Part shown: one piece after another, positions 29,054 through 37,169 of the stretch | Layout: each line of letters starts with the position of its first letter | Numbering within the stretch: position 1 is the stretch's first letter | Source of the DNA: Chloroflexota bacterium | GTDB lineage: Bacteria > Chloroflexota > Anaerolineae > UBA1429 | Assembly: GCA_012719135.1 (NCBI GenBank) | Contig: JAAYAW010000073.1 | Coordinates: 56,793-120,792 of the forward strand | Direction of reading: 5' to 3' | Length of the DNA stretch: 64,000 bases | Translations under genes and position numbers: made by a program | The notes under the pieces: generated by a model | Told to the model about the DNA's origin: nothing | Seen by the model: only the letters and a program-made list of their open reading frames with translations | Databases searched by the model: none

Positions 29054-30244
29054 CTAGTATTGTAGCTCAACGCGCCGCCCGGACTCTGCGGATTCGATAG
29101 CCGCTTCGCCGATCGCCAGTGCGCGATAGCCATCCTCAAAAGTGGCAGCATAGGGTGAGAAGGGTTCTCCGAGAACGATGGCGCGCAGCAGCAGGTTCAC
29201 CTCGTGCACAAAGCTGTGCTCCCACCCAATGATGTGTCCGTGCGGCCACCAGAACTGGTAGAAAGGATGGTTCCTCTCCGTGACCGATACGGTGCTAAAG
29301 CCCTGGAGGCTCTCCGGCGTGCCCTCCTTCATGTAGACCTGCAGTTCGTTCAGCCTCTCCAGGTCAAAGACCACTGAGGCGTTTGCTCCGTTGATCTCAA
29401 AGGTATTCTGGTTCTTGCGGCCCGTGGCCACCTTGGAGGCTTCGATTGTGCCAAGCGCGCCATTCTCAAAGGCCACGGCAGACACGAACACGTCATCGGT
29501 CGTAACCGGGGCGTACTCGCCCGGGCGATCAGATAGCGGGCGCTCGCGCACAAAGGTCTGCGTGAGCGCAGAGATGGACCGGATTTCCCCTACGAGGAAC
29601 CTTGCGAGATCGATGATGTGCACGCCGATATCGCCGATGGCTCCATACCCGCCCTGGGAGCGATCAGAGCGCCAGGACCAGGGGCGGTTAGGGTCATCAC
29701 CGCCTTCCTGCAAGTACCTGCCGCGAAAGGAGTAGATCCGTCCCATCACGCCCTGCTCGATGAGATCCCGCACAAGGCGCACGGCCGGTATGAGACGGTA
29801 GTTAAAGCCCGTCATGTGAAACACCCCGGCAGCTTCGGCGGCTTGCCACATTCTGTAGGCGTCGCGTGCCGAGGTGGCCAGCGGTTTTTCGCACAGCACG
29901 TGCTTACCCGCCTGGATCGCTTCCAGCGTGGGTTCGGCGTGGGCATCCGCCGATGCGCAGTTGTCAAAGAGCGAAATGCGCGGATCGGCCAGCATCTCAC
30001 TCAACTCGGTATAGTAGCCCTCGAATCCCAGCCGAGTGGCTGCCTCTGCCACGGCGTGCTCCGTGCGCCCGCACATGGCCACAAGGCACGGCCGCGCCGC
30101 GGGCGGCCAGCAAAAGACTGGCATTCGCAGGTAGGCATTCGAGTGGGCTCGCCCCATGAAGCGGTAGCCCAGCATCCCCACACCCACTTCGGGAATGCCC
30201 AGGCTGGCCACATCGACGGGATGGAACCCCCTGTAATCACTCAT
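29054..30244 (-). CDS. Gfo/Idh/MocA-family NAD(P)-dependent oxidoreductase
   Basis: A 396-residue two-domain oxidoreductase: Rossmann fold with GVGMLGYRFMGRAHSNAY at 21-38, the conserved GKHVLCEKPLA with catalytic Lys near 118, and GDIGVHIIDLARFL in the C-terminal domain. It oxidises a sugar or cyclitol hydroxyl. AGGAGGG precedes the ATG. Last-but-one gene of the string running from oppB, and probably acts with the adjacent isomerase on the imported sugar. Confidence 0.87.
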   Translation of the reverse strand: MSDYRGFHPVDVASLGIPEVGVGMLGYRFMGRAHSNAYLRMPVFCWPPAARPCLVAMCGRTEHAVAEAATRLGFEGYYTELSEMLADPRISLFDNCASADAHAEPTLEAIQAGKHVLCEKPLATSARDAYRMWQAAEAAGVFHMTGFNYRLIPAVRLVRDLIEQGVMGRIYSFRGRYLQEGGDDPNRPWSWRSDRSQGGYGAIGDIGVHIIDLARFLVGEIRSISALTQTFVRERPLSDRPGEYAPVTTDDVFVSAVAFENGALGTIEASKVATGRKNQNTFEINGANASVVFDLERLNELQVYMKEGTPESLQGFSTVSVTERNHPFYQFWWPHGHIIGWEHSFVHEVNLLLRAIVLGEPFSPYAATFEDGYRALAIGEAAIESAESGRRVELQY

Positions 30245-30323
30245 AGCTTTCGACCCTCCTAGGTATCCAAGCGCAAAGACTGACGTTCGGATCCGGACTC
30301 GCCCGAGCGGGGACAGGATACGA

Positions 30324-30357
30324 GGGCCCCGGGGCCGGATACCCAGCCCCGGGGCCC
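30324..30357 (-). terminator. GC hairpin downstream of the small membrane protein gene
   Basis: A 12-bp arm pair GGGCCCCGGGGC/GCCCCGGGGCCC; each arm is itself nearly self-complementary. It lies 25 bp past the stop at 30382, possibly closing the oppBCDF segment. Confidence 0.6.
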
Positions 30358-30381
30358 GGGGAGTCGCTCATTCCATCGGAA

Positions 30382-30744
30382 TCAGCCCAGAATCAACTCC
30401 GTCAGGACATACCAGACGATGATGATCGCGGCCTGAATACCGGTGTTCACGGCGAATCTCTTGGCCACCGTCTCCGGTGACTTGGCCCGCGTGTACCGCT
30501 CGGCCATGACAATGTACCAGATGAGCCACGCGATGCCGATGATCGAGTATCCCAGAATCATCAGAGCCCGAGCCTGGCCGGAGCACTCCACCGTCTTCAT
30601 GGGATCGCAGTTGAGGAACAAGCGCGGTACGGCGGCTTCAACCAGACCAATGGCGGCGAACAACGCTCCTACGCCGATGATTGCCGAGATGGCCCATAGA
30701 ACATATCCCAGGATCTTTGGCCACAGCGGTGCTCTATCTGTCAT
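30382..30744 (-). CDS. small three-helix membrane protein, unknown
   Basis: A 120-residue protein with hydrophobic segments at about 10-37, 60-81 and 98-118. A short extracytoplasmic-looking loop (NCDPMKTVEC) carries two Cys. I recognise no family. It starts 9 bp after the oppF stop, so it is probably co-transcribed with the transporter and may be an accessory subunit; this is inference from position only. Confidence 0.7.
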   Translation of the reverse strand: MTDRAPLWPKILGYVLWAISAIIGVGALFAAIGLVEAAVPRLFLNCDPMKTVECSGQARALMILGYSIIGIAWLIWYIVMAERYTRAKSPETVAKRFAVNTGIQAAIIIVWYVLTELILG

Positions 30745-30753
30745 GCTGTCCCC

Positions 30754-31776
30754 TTATCCGGAAACGCCGCGAAGCGTAAGCTCATTCGCCCGGTGACACT
30801 TGACATAGTGCTCTGGCCTCGCCTCAAGCAGCTCCGGCTCCTCCACTCGGCATTGCTCCGTCGCGTACCGGCAGCGCGGGTGGAAGTAGCAGCCGGACGG
30901 CGGGTTCGCCGGGTCAGCGACTTCGCCCTCAAGGACGATGCGCTGCCTGGCGGCCCGCGGATCAGGCTTGGGCACGGCGGACATCAGTGCCTCTGTGTAT
31001 GGATGGAGAGGCGTATAGTACAGGTCGTTCGTGCTCGCCATTTCGACGAGTTTGCCCACGTACATCACGGCCACGCGGTCAGAGATGTGCTGGACCACGC
31101 TGAGGTCGTGTGCGACAAAGAGGTAGGTGAGCCCATACTCAGCCCGCAGATCCTGCAGGAGGTTCAGCACCTGTGCCTGGATCGACACGTCCAGCGCAGA
31201 CACCGGCTCGTCAGCGACGATGAACCGCGGGTTGAGGGCCAGCGCCCGGGCGATACCGATGCGCTGCCGCTGCCCGCCGCTAAAGGCGTGGGGATAGCGG
31301 CGCATGTACTCTGGTCGCAGACCCACCACTCGGAGAAGGTCTGCTACGCGATCCTCAAGCTCGCGCCCCTGCGCCATCTTGTTGACGGTTAGCGGCTCGC
31401 CCACGATCTGGAGGAGCGTCATGCGGGGGTTCAGCGACGAGTACGGGTCCTGGAAGATCATCTGGAGCTCTGATCGAAGGGCCCTCAGGTCCTCCTTGCT
31501 CATATCGGGGATATTGATCGTCTCCCCATTGGCTTTGGTGTAGAGCACTTCTCCGCTGGTCGGCTCGATGGCACGCATGATGGAGCGTCCCGTCGTCGTC
31601 TTGCCGCAGCCGCTCTCACCCACGAGGCCGAGCGTCTCGCGCTCACGAATGTGAAAGCTCACGCCATCCACGGCACGTACCTGCCCGACCACGCGCTTCA
31701 TTGCCCCGCGCCTGATCGGAAAGTGCTTGACGAGATTATTCACACGCAAGAGCATGTTGTTCGTGTTTTCTGCCAT
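30754..31776 (-). CDS. oligopeptide/sugar ABC transporter ATP-binding protein (OppF type)
   Basis: A 340-residue ATPase. Walker [10 protein letters not shown], signature [15 protein letters not shown] and Walker [13 protein letters not shown]. The C-terminal oligo-HPY domain contains the Cys motif of the Opp/Dpp family (SGCYFHPRC). It pairs with the OppD-type gene 15 bp upstream. Opp-type importers also carry oligosaccharides in thermophiles and Chloroflexota; the sugar-gene context supports that. Confidence 0.92.
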   Translation of the reverse strand: MAENTNNMLLRVNNLVKHFPIRRGAMKRVVGQVRAVDGVSFHIRERETLGLVGESGCGKTTTGRSIMRAIEPTSGEVLYTKANGETINIPDMSKEDLRALRSELQMIFQDPYSSLNPRMTLLQIVGEPLTVNKMAQGRELEDRVADLLRVVGLRPEYMRRYPHAFSGGQRQRIGIARALALNPRFIVADEPVSALDVSIQAQVLNLLQDLRAEYGLTYLFVAHDLSVVQHISDRVAVMYVGKLVEMASTNDLYYTPLHPYTEALMSAVPKPDPRAARQRIVLEGEVADPANPPSGCYFHPRCRYATEQCRVEEPELLEARPEHYVKCHRANELTLRGVSG

Positions 31777-31791
31777 GTCCTCGTTCCTCTC

Positions 31792-32817
31792 CTACTCGTT
31801 GTACAGGAAGCAGCGGACCTCATGACCGGGACCGACCTCGATATTCATGGGATCGCCTACATCGCATACGCCCGGCATGAAGCTGTTGCACCGAGGATGG
31901 AACGGGCATCCCGGAGGCAGGTTGTACGGATCTGGGACGACGCCTTTGATGGACTCCAGACGTTCGGCGCGCTGCTGACCCAGACGTGGGATCGAGTTGA
32001 GCAGAGCACGGGTATAGGGATGCTTCGGGTCGTAGTACAGGTCATCCACGGAAGCAGACTCGACCACACGGCCCATGTACATGACCACAACGCGCTTTGT
32101 CATCTCGGCGATGACACCCAGATCATGCGTGATGAACATGATCGCCATGCCGAGATCTTCCTGCAGATCGCGCATCAGTTGGAGAATCTGCGCCTGAGTC
32201 GTCACGTCGATGGCCGTGGTGGGCTCATCAGCGATGAGCAGGCTGGGGCTACAGCTGAGGGCCATGGCGATCATACCCCTCTGGCGCATGCCTCCAGACA
32301 TCTGGTGGGGATAAGAGTCCACCGTGGTCTCCGGTTGCGGCATGCCGACGCGGCGGAGCATGTCGATGGCGCGGCGCCTGGCCTCGGCCTTGTCAACGCC
32401 CTGGTGCAGTATAATGGCTTCCATGATCTGCTGACCCATGGTGTGCACGGGGCTTAGCGAGGTCATGGGCTCCTGGAACACCATAGCGATTTCGCCGCCA
32501 CGTATCGAGCGGATCTCCTCTCCCTGAGGGTCGAGCGCCGTGAGGTTGACGGCTTCCTGCACCTCCGTTCCATCGGGGCGCTTGTTGTAGCGGTAGAAGA
32601 TAATCTCCCCCTCGACCACACGGCCGGGGTAGGGGACGATCCGCAGAATGGACTGCCCGGTTACGCTCTTGCCGCAACCGCTCTCGCCTACCACTCCCAG
32701 GGCCTCGCCGCGGCCGATGGCAAAGTCCGCGCCATCGATCGCATGAACGGTGCCTTCCTCCAGGAAAAAGTAGGTCTTGAGATTCCGAACTTCCAGAAGC
32801 ATCTGGTCTTGGTTCAT
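31792..32817 (-). CDS. oligopeptide/sugar ABC transporter ATP-binding protein (OppD type)
   Basis: A 341-residue ATPase with Walker [10 protein letters not shown], signature [15 protein letters not shown] and Walker [13 protein letters not shown]. The oligo-HPY Cys motif is [11 protein letters not shown]. An insertion after Walker A ([18 protein letters not shown]) is longer than in E. coli OppD. AGGAG lies 9 nt before the ATG. Partner of the following OppF-type ATPase. Confidence 0.92.
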   Translation of the reverse strand: MNQDQMLLEVRNLKTYFFLEEGTVHAIDGADFAIGRGEALGVVGESGCGKSVTGQSILRIVPYPGRVVEGEIIFYRYNKRPDGTEVQEAVNLTALDPQGEEIRSIRGGEIAMVFQEPMTSLSPVHTMGQQIMEAIILHQGVDKAEARRRAIDMLRRVGMPQPETTVDSYPHQMSGGMRQRGMIAMALSCSPSLLIADEPTTAIDVTTQAQILQLMRDLQEDLGMAIMFITHDLGVIAEMTKRVVVMYMGRVVESASVDDLYYDPKHPYTRALLNSIPRLGQQRAERLESIKGVVPDPYNLPPGCPFHPRCNSFMPGVCDVGDPMNIEVGPGHEVRCFLYNE

Positions 32818-32947
32818 GAAAAGTGACTCCTGATCTTACCAGAGAGCGGGCCCAATCGCCCGAACGAATCGTACCGATCCCTCACTATCGGACGGCGACG
32901 CTCGGACGTATGGGTCGAGCATCGTCTCTGTGCTGACGATGGGCCGC

Positions 32948-33811
32948 TCAGCCCAGCCCACCTGCTTTCCAGAGCTTGTCCATGTACACCGCTGCCAGCC
33001 TGGCGGCCTCGACAGGATCATCGATCGCGTTGATGCGCTTGCTGAACGGCTCCGGCGTGACTGGCCCGTCATATCCCATCGCCGAAAGCTTGCCCATGAA
33101 TCCCGGCAGATCGATTACACCTGTTTCCATGGGTAGACGTCGATCGTTGTCGACCTGCTCTTCCAGCGCCAGTCCCTCAGGCGCATCGTTAACGTGCACC
33201 GTGACAATATCCTCGGCGCTGATCTGGTCGAGATCCTCCACCGACCCGCCGGACGTGTACAGGTGCCAGGCGTCCAGCAGGAGACCGACGTTACCGGTCC
33301 CGATCTGTGATGCGAGGTCCATCATGCCTTCCAGCGTGTAGATGAACTCGTACTTGCGACGCGACCGGCTTGTCTTGGGGCCGATGAACTCTATGCCAAA
33401 GCTGGAACCGTTGTCCGCGAGGATCTGGGCGATCGGTCGAAAACGGGCCAAATGCCACGCCAGATTCTCCGCATAGTCGCGCTCATCGGAGCCTGGTGGG
33501 CACCAGGTCGTCGAACGCGTGCAGCCAATGGTCTTGGCCAGCGCCGCATGTTGTGGGAGCATGGCGAGATCCTGCCGCCAAGTCTCCTCGTCTGCCTGCC
33601 ATCGCACGGGCATATTCCATTGCCCGGGAAGAACCCCGGCACTGGAAAAGAGTGCTTTCACATACTCCAGGCCGCGATCGGTCGCCAGAGCCGCGACCTC
33701 CTGAATACTGACGTCAATCCCACCAAAGCCGCTCTGGGCGGCCAGGGCGATAGCCTGCTCCAGAGAGCAGTTGCGTATTCCGATTGCACCTGGGCTGAGG
33801 TTCTTGTACAC
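32948..33811 (-). CDS. sugar phosphate isomerase/epimerase (TIM barrel) inside the transporter operon
   Basis: A 287-residue xylose-isomerase-like TIM barrel. Ligand candidates are Glu in FGIEFIGPK, Asp in LLLDAWHLYTSGG, His in TVHVNDAP and Glu in PVTPEPFSKR. It resembles IolE/hydroxypyruvate-isomerase-like proteins. GTG start after GGGGAGGAG. Its position between the oppC and oppD genes strongly links the transporter to sugar rather than peptide uptake. Confidence 0.83.
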   Translation of the reverse strand: MYKNLSPGAIGIRNCSLEQAIALAAQSGFGGIDVSIQEVAALATDRGLEYVKALFSSAGVLPGQWNMPVRWQADEETWRQDLAMLPQHAALAKTIGCTRSTTWCPPGSDERDYAENLAWHLARFRPIAQILADNGSSFGIEFIGPKTSRSRRKYEFIYTLEGMMDLASQIGTGNVGLLLDAWHLYTSGGSVEDLDQISAEDIVTVHVNDAPEGLALEEQVDNDRRLPMETGVIDLPGFMGKLSAMGYDGPVTPEPFSKRINAIDDPVEAARLAAVYMDKLWKAGGLG

Positions 33812-33877
33812 CTGCTCCTCCCCGTCTCACCTGTTCCTGATTACCATGCTGTTCTGCGTACTGACCGGACCCAGTCT

Positions 33878-33916
33878 GCGGAGGGCCTGAGGGCTTTGCG
33901 GCCAAAGGCCCTCCGC
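33878..33916 (-). terminator. intra-operon hairpin after oppC-type gene
   Basis: An 11-bp stem GCGGAGGGCCT/AGGCCCTCCGC with a 17-nt loop, 7 bp beyond the oppC-type stop. No T-tract, so it may be a processing or mRNA-stability element rather than a full stop. Confidence 0.5.
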
Positions 33917-33922
33917 GTGATG

Positions 33923-35074
33923 CTAGACCTTGTATGGATCGGCGGCGTCGCGCAGGCCGTCACCCATAAAGTTGAACGCCAGCACGGTCAGGATCAGGAA
34001 GGCGCCAGGCCACATGATCCAGGGGTAGGTTGCCACCGTTCGGACGTTGGTGGCGGCCTGAAGCAACACACCCCAGCTCACGACGGGTGGCCGAAGGCCA
34101 AGGCCGAGGAAGCTGAGAGAGGTTTCACCCAGGATCATGCTCGGGATAGCCAGCGTCATATCCACGATCAGGAAACTCATGAACGAAGGGATCAGGTGTC
34201 GGGCGATGATTCGCGCGTCGCTGGCTCCCGCCAGCTTGGCGGCCATCACAAAGTCGTACTGGGCGACCTCAAGCATCTTTGATCGGACGATGCGCGCCAA
34301 GCCACACCAGCCACGAAGAGACAGGATGATGGTGATGGCAAAGTACACCTGGATCGCATTCCAGCTGGCCGGCACAGCGGCGCTGAGTGCCATCCACAGC
34401 GGGATCGTCGGGATCGAGATTAGGAACTCGATGACACGCTGGATGATGGTGTCAGTCACTCCCCCATAGAATCCCGAGATGCCTCCGAGCGTGATGCCCA
34501 AGAAGAAACTGGTGAGCACGCCCATGAGCCCGATCGAGAGGGAGATGGCCGAGCCATACAAGATGCGTGAGAACAGATCCCGCCCGAGGTCGTCGGTCCC
34601 CATCAGGAAGATCTTGCCTGGTTCATCGACGCCAAAGAGATGGGTCCGTGTCTTGAACAGGCCAAGGAAGCTGTACTCATCTCCTTGGGTAAAGAACCGC
34701 ACCGGGTAGATCACCGACTCATCTGAGACGAAGGTGCGGGTAAACGTGACGGGGTCCGAGGTGGCGGTGATGCCGTGCACGTGGGGGCGAAGCGAAAAGC
34801 CCGTGCCATCGCTGAACAGGAGCTTCTGCGGCGCCATGTACATGTACTCGGATCTCGTCAGCTTGTCGTACGGGGCCAGAAAGCCGTGGAAGATCGCCAG
34901 GATGTACATCAAGATCACGATGATGCTTCCGACCACGGCCAGCCGGTGCTTCTTAAAGTGGTGGAGCATCAGGGACCACTGAGAAGCTACGAACAGACGC
35001 TCCTCATCAGAGAGCGAGGTGTGCGCCACATTGGCCAGCGCCCCGGTCCCTGCTGCAGTTGTCATATCGCTCAT
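33923..35074 (-). CDS. ABC transporter permease (OppC/DppC type)
   Basis: A 383-residue inner-membrane permease, starting at ATG 35074 behind GGGGAG. It has an N-terminal OppC_N helix (LAVVGSIIVILMYILAIF) and a long extracytoplasmic segment of about 100 residues. GTDDLGRDLFSRILYGS comes before the core. The EAA loop AAKLAGASDARIIARHLIPS contacts the ATPases. Longer than typical OppC (about 300) because of the loop after the first helix. Confidence 0.92.
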   Translation of the reverse strand: MSDMTTAAGTGALANVAHTSLSDEERLFVASQWSLMLHHFKKHRLAVVGSIIVILMYILAIFHGFLAPYDKLTRSEYMYMAPQKLLFSDGTGFSLRPHVHGITATSDPVTFTRTFVSDESVIYPVRFFTQGDEYSFLGLFKTRTHLFGVDEPGKIFLMGTDDLGRDLFSRILYGSAISLSIGLMGVLTSFFLGITLGGISGFYGGVTDTIIQRVIEFLISIPTIPLWMALSAAVPASWNAIQVYFAITIILSLRGWCGLARIVRSKMLEVAQYDFVMAAKLAGASDARIIARHLIPSFMSFLIVDMTLAIPSMILGETSLSFLGLGLRPPVVSWGVLLQAATNVRTVATYPWIMWPGAFLILTVLAFNFMGDGLRDAADPYKV

Positions 35075-35134
35075 TGTCAACTCCCCAAGAGTGTTGTTGG
35101 CGGAAAGTGGCCAAGTCCGCGACGGTCAGAACCG

Positions 35135-36124
35135 TTACGTGTACTGGATGCGCGGATCCAGCCAAGCCAACAGAAGGTCCGAAAGCAGTGTGCCGACGAG
35201 TGTCAGGGCTGTGGTGATCATGACCGTGCTGGCTGCCAGGAACATGTCCTCTGTCATCAGCGCTCGAAGCAGGACAGGACCGATGGTGGGCAGATCCAGT
35301 ACGATGGCCACGATCGTCGAGCCGGAGAAGATGTTCGGCAGCTGCCATCCGATCGTGCTGGCGATGGGGTTCAACGCCACCCGAATGGGGTACCGCGTCA
35401 GGACCTTGCCTTCGGTAAGGCCCTTGGCGCGAGCGGTCTGCACATACGGCTTGTGTATCTCATCCAGCAGCGTGGCGCGCATGACGCGCTGCAACCAAGC
35501 CGTTCCCGATAGCCCGATGACGACGAGCGGGATCGGAAGGTGCCTGAGCAGGTCCACGATCTTGGCCCAGTTCCACGGCGCGTCAACGTACTCAAGCGAG
35601 AAGAGTCCTCCGATGCTGACGCCAAAGGTACGGTATGCAAAGACCATAAGGACCAGCGCCAGCAAAAAGTTCGGGACCGACACGCCGGCAAAGCCGACAA
35701 TGCTAAACACATAGTCCCCGATGGAGTACTGATGCAGCGCCGAGTAGATGCCGATGGGTATGGCCACGATGTAGGTGAATATCAGCGAGGCGATGGATAC
35801 CACCATGGTCATGCTGATCCGGGGCCCCAGTACCTCGGTGACCGGGCGATTATACTCGAAGGATCGGCCCATGTTTCCCTGGATGAACCTAGTCACCCAC
35901 TTGAGGTACTGAACCGGCAGGGGCTGATCAAGCCCGTACTGACGCCTGAGGGCGAGTTCCTCCTCCAGGCCAACGTCCTGGCCTTGCGCCTTGAGTCGCA
36001 TGATGTATGAGGTCATATAGTCTCCAGGCGGAAGCGTGATTACCGCAAAGGAGACGACAGACGCCATCAGCATCATCAACAGCATATACAGGAAGCGGCG
36101 TGCAAGGTATGCTCTCATTTTCAC
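35135..36124 (-). CDS. ABC transporter permease (OppB/DppB type)
   Basis: A 329-residue permease with the family N-terminal helix (RRFLYMLLMMLMASVVSFAVI) and RQYGLDQPLPVQYLKW in the periplasmic region. GVSVPNFLLALVLM and the EAA loop TARAKGLTEGKVLTRYPIR follow. Either GTG 36124 or ATG 36118 could start; GGAGAAAGG favours the ATG. No binding-protein gene lies upstream, which is unusual for this family. Confidence 0.92.
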   Translation of the reverse strand: MKMRAYLARRFLYMLLMMLMASVVSFAVITLPPGDYMTSYIMRLKAQGQDVGLEEELALRRQYGLDQPLPVQYLKWVTRFIQGNMGRSFEYNRPVTEVLGPRISMTMVVSIASLIFTYIVAIPIGIYSALHQYSIGDYVFSIVGFAGVSVPNFLLALVLMVFAYRTFGVSIGGLFSLEYVDAPWNWAKIVDLLRHLPIPLVVIGLSGTAWLQRVMRATLLDEIHKPYVQTARAKGLTEGKVLTRYPIRVALNPIASTIGWQLPNIFSGSTIVAIVLDLPTIGPVLLRALMTEDMFLAASTVMITTALTLVGTLLSDLLLAWLDPRIQYT

Positions 36125-37169
36125 CCTTTCTCCAGACTAATGGATCGTCAACCTGTGGCGTGCTGCTCTTTACCCATACCATCCCTGGTTTGGCCTCTAT
36201 CCTGCTCACCTGCTCCTCGTTGGCTGGCCATCGGACATCGCTGGGACCCCCGTGATCTCCTGACGTGGAACAAAGGTCTCTGGGATCCCTCTGCTCGGTG
36301 GGCCTACATCCGGTGGCGGATACCATCGACAAGGCGCAAAGGACTAGGGCGAGCGGACACGCGCTGCGGTGGCGAAATCGGGTTGGCTTTGTTTCGTACG
36401 GGGGGATTTGAATCGGCCGGTATGACCGCTGCGAGTTCGCGCACACCATGTGTCCGAATGCGGATCAGTGGATGGAAGGCTGCCTGAGCATATGATGAAC
36501 GCAGCCTCTCAAACTCGTCAGACGGAGAACGAGCGCTCTGGTGGGCGAAGGAATCGTGTGTTCCGAGGTCGACATCCTGCTGGATAGGCTGCCTAGACAG
36601 TCTCCGCAATGATCCCGGAGCACACCATGACGCTGTCCTCTGTCCCTGCCGCAAAGCAATCGGTCACGCGCAGCGCCTCGCATAGGCGTAGCGTGCGCCC
36701 GACACGGTCACGCCAACCCATCTCCCGTGGACCACCTCCCCTCTGCGGGTAAGCCGCTTCATTGACAAGCCGTGGCCAGTATCATCACTGATAGGACCGT
36801 GTATCCTGGGTGGAACCCGGCCCGGGCAACTGGGACCCTAAACAAAACGAACCAATCGGTCAACCGATTGGTTCTCGAAAGCATCATCGATCACCATTGA
36901 TTGACGCTTGCTCGCTGCAGAAAGGCACGCTATAGCCAGGTGCTGCCTTACGTGCCTCATTCTAGAGGGGGTGTGATCCGGTGTCAACCGGTTGTGCAGA
37001 CTATCCTTCACATCCGTACCTCTTTGAACGGTGTGGCGGATCGACGCGTTAAGGAACCCTTTACTTGCTCTGGACAGAATAGCTGTCTTGCTGACCGATG
37101 TCAAAACAAACTAGAGTGCAAGGTGCTCTGGCTGGCTCGGTAACGTTCAGCAGACCGCCGTTGTACGGG
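36125..37169. other. 1.0-kb stretch without a recognisable gene
   Basis: All frames were inspected. Open frames here have no recognisable motif and codon use unlike the neighbours. One minus frame around 36300-36360 reads as a lipobox (ALSMVSATGC), but what follows resembles no binding protein. A 26-bp palindrome at 36849-36874 is the clearest element. A solute-binding-protein gene would normally stand here, so the gap may be a decayed gene or a long leader. Confidence 0.6.
36849..36874. promoter_or_regulatory. 26-bp perfect palindrome, probable operator
   Basis: Two 12-bp arms (GAACCAATCGGT and its complement) separated by CA. The centre GGT-CA-ACC resembles sites of FadR-type GntR regulators. 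On the minus strand TTGACC inside it is followed 17 bp later by TAGGGT, so it could overlap a weak -35 for the transporter operon 725 bp away. Confidence 0.55.

Noticed and set aside
36125..36450. Lipoprotein-like open frame (ALSMVSATGC) upstream of oppB as a binding-protein gene
   Set aside because: Only the lipobox fits; the rest resembles no solute-binding protein, there is no ribosome site, and the frame runs into oppB in the wrong register.
36390..36470. tRNA-like string (GGGGGGATTTGAATC) on the plus strand
   Set aside because: Resembles the T-arm complement of a tRNA but no acceptor or anticodon stem can be formed around it.
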